A stretch of DNA of 7,191 nucleotides, taken from assembly GCA_900545905.1 (NCBI GenBank), contig URBA01000074.1:1-7191 (forward strand), in the 5' to 3' direction. Made by a program: the position numbers and the translations under genes. This stretch comes from an uncultured Collinsella sp. (GTDB lineage Bacteria; Actinomycetota; Coriobacteriia; Coriobacteriales; Coriobacteriaceae). Of the stretch, positions 6,769 through 7,191 are shown piece by piece (within the stretch, counting starts at the first letter, position 1; each line of letters starts with the position of its first letter). A model generated the notes under the pieces. The model did not search any database, had not been told where the DNA came from, and saw only the letters and a program-made list of their open reading frames with translations.

Positions 6769-6795
6769 TTTTGCCACGGCGCGTCCGCCTGTCAA
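6768..6795 (-). promoter_or_regulatory. Promoter of the TetR gene
   Basis: A perfect -35 TTGACA (6795-6790) is followed after 16 bp by CAAAAT (6773-6768), 4 of 6 matches to TATAAT. Transcription would start near 6761, giving a leader of about 20 nt before the ATG at 6739. The -35 box begins 1 nt after the T-run of the preceding terminator. Confidence 0.7.
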
Positions 6796-6796
6796 G

Positions 6797-6824
6797 AAAA
6801 AAGCCTCGAGAATTTCGAGGCTTT
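6797..6824 (-). terminator. Intrinsic terminator of the flavodoxin-like gene
   Basis: On the minus strand AAAGCCTCGA (6824-6815) pairs with TCGAGGCTTT (6809-6800) around a 5-nt loop. The last stem bases form part of a run of six T residues (6802-6797). It lies 41 bp past the stop codon at 6866. On the plus strand only three T residues follow, so termination should be mainly leftward. Confidence 0.85.
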
Positions 6825-6865
6825 CACACTTGTATTATGGGGCACTCGGCACCGCGAGCAGCGGG

Positions 6866-7191
6866 CTATTCGCCCAGCACGGCCTTCTTGGCCGCCGCCG
6901 CCATATGGTCCAGATCATCCTTGGTGGGGTGGTCCTTTGCGGCGACCCAGTTATCGAGCAGCATCTTAAAGCGGACATTGTCGGGATCTTGCTCGAGCAT
7001 GGCCTCGTAGCGTTGCTTGACCGCGGGGCCCATCTTGCCCTGGCACATGGCCCAACCCACAAGCTCGGCGTCGTCGGCCAAATTGGAGGTCACGCGATCG
7101 ATAATCTGCTGGTAATAGCTCTGGTCGGCGCCAAAACCGCAGGTACCAAACAGGAAAACGCGCTTGCCGTGCAGAGCGGAGAGCAACGCCG
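6866..7191 (-). CDS. Flavodoxin family protein, C-terminal part (5' end beyond window)
   Basis: About 107 C-terminal residues of a flavodoxin-like FMN electron-transfer protein are visible; the reading frame is open to the right edge, so the start is outside the window. The segment begins ALLSALHGKRVFLFGTCGFG. This is the strand-and-loop 'GKxVxLFGTxGFG' typical of a flavodoxin subgroup common in Clostridia and Coriobacteria. It continues with SYYQQIIDRV, a WAMCQGKM motif and a helical tail, KQRYEAMLEQDPDN to AKKAVLGE. The N-terminal phosphate-binding loop is not visible, so FMN binding cannot be confirmed. Flavodoxins of this style are sometimes annotated as BilS, the partner of bilirubin reductase, but nothing in this window supports that role. 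A terminator separates it from the TetR gene, so they are probably not one operon. Confidence 0.8.
   Translation of the reverse strand, partial: ALLSALHGKRVFLFGTCGFGADQSYYQQIIDRVTSNLADDAELVGWAMCQGKMGPAVKQRYEAMLEQDPDNVRFKMLLDNWVAAKDHPTKDDLDHMAAAAKKAVLGE

Overview
This window is GC-rich, tightly packed bacterial DNA. It carries three complete minus-strand genes, one complete plus-strand gene, and one cut gene at each edge. Base composition, codon use, an LtaS-type membrane sulfatase-fold enzyme, a low-GC-type Kup transporter and an oxygen-independent-looking flavoprotein set suggest a Gram-positive gut anaerobe of the Coriobacteriia, perhaps Collinsella. That assignment is inference from style, not from a marker gene.

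Layout. 1-1666 (-): the first 555 codons of a Kup-family potassium transporter, with a good -10 box and ribosome binding site. 1790-1822: a near-perfect small palindrome resembling a REP unit, just after the stop of the next gene. 1825-2700 (-): an FMN nitroreductase-family protein. 2701-2913: a divergent intergenic region in which I see no convincing promoter. 2914-5214 (+): an LTA synthase-family membrane phosphoglycerol transferase with all catalytic residues in place. 5252-5360: an exceptionally long inverted repeat between converging genes. 5393-6055 (-): an unrecognised membrane protein with seven predicted helices. 6182-6739 (-): a TetR-family repressor. 6866-7191 (-): the C-terminal part of a flavodoxin-like protein, running off the right edge.

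The best-supported circuit is at 5393-6795. The TetR gene has a TTGACA promoter whose start region is covered by a 13-bp palindrome, TGAACACTGTTCA on the plus strand. A second copy (TGAACTCTGTTCA, one base different) lies upstream of the adjacent 7-helix membrane protein gene, just past the TetR gene's terminator. The simplest reading is a repressor controlling both itself and the membrane protein. The other genes are housekeeping or accessory genes with no evident functional link: potassium uptake, redox chemistry and cell-envelope glycerophosphate polymer. I found no CRISPR array, transposase, tRNA, rRNA or phage gene, and no clear candidate for a wholly new multi-gene system. The most unusual items are the long hairpin and the TetR/7-helix pair.
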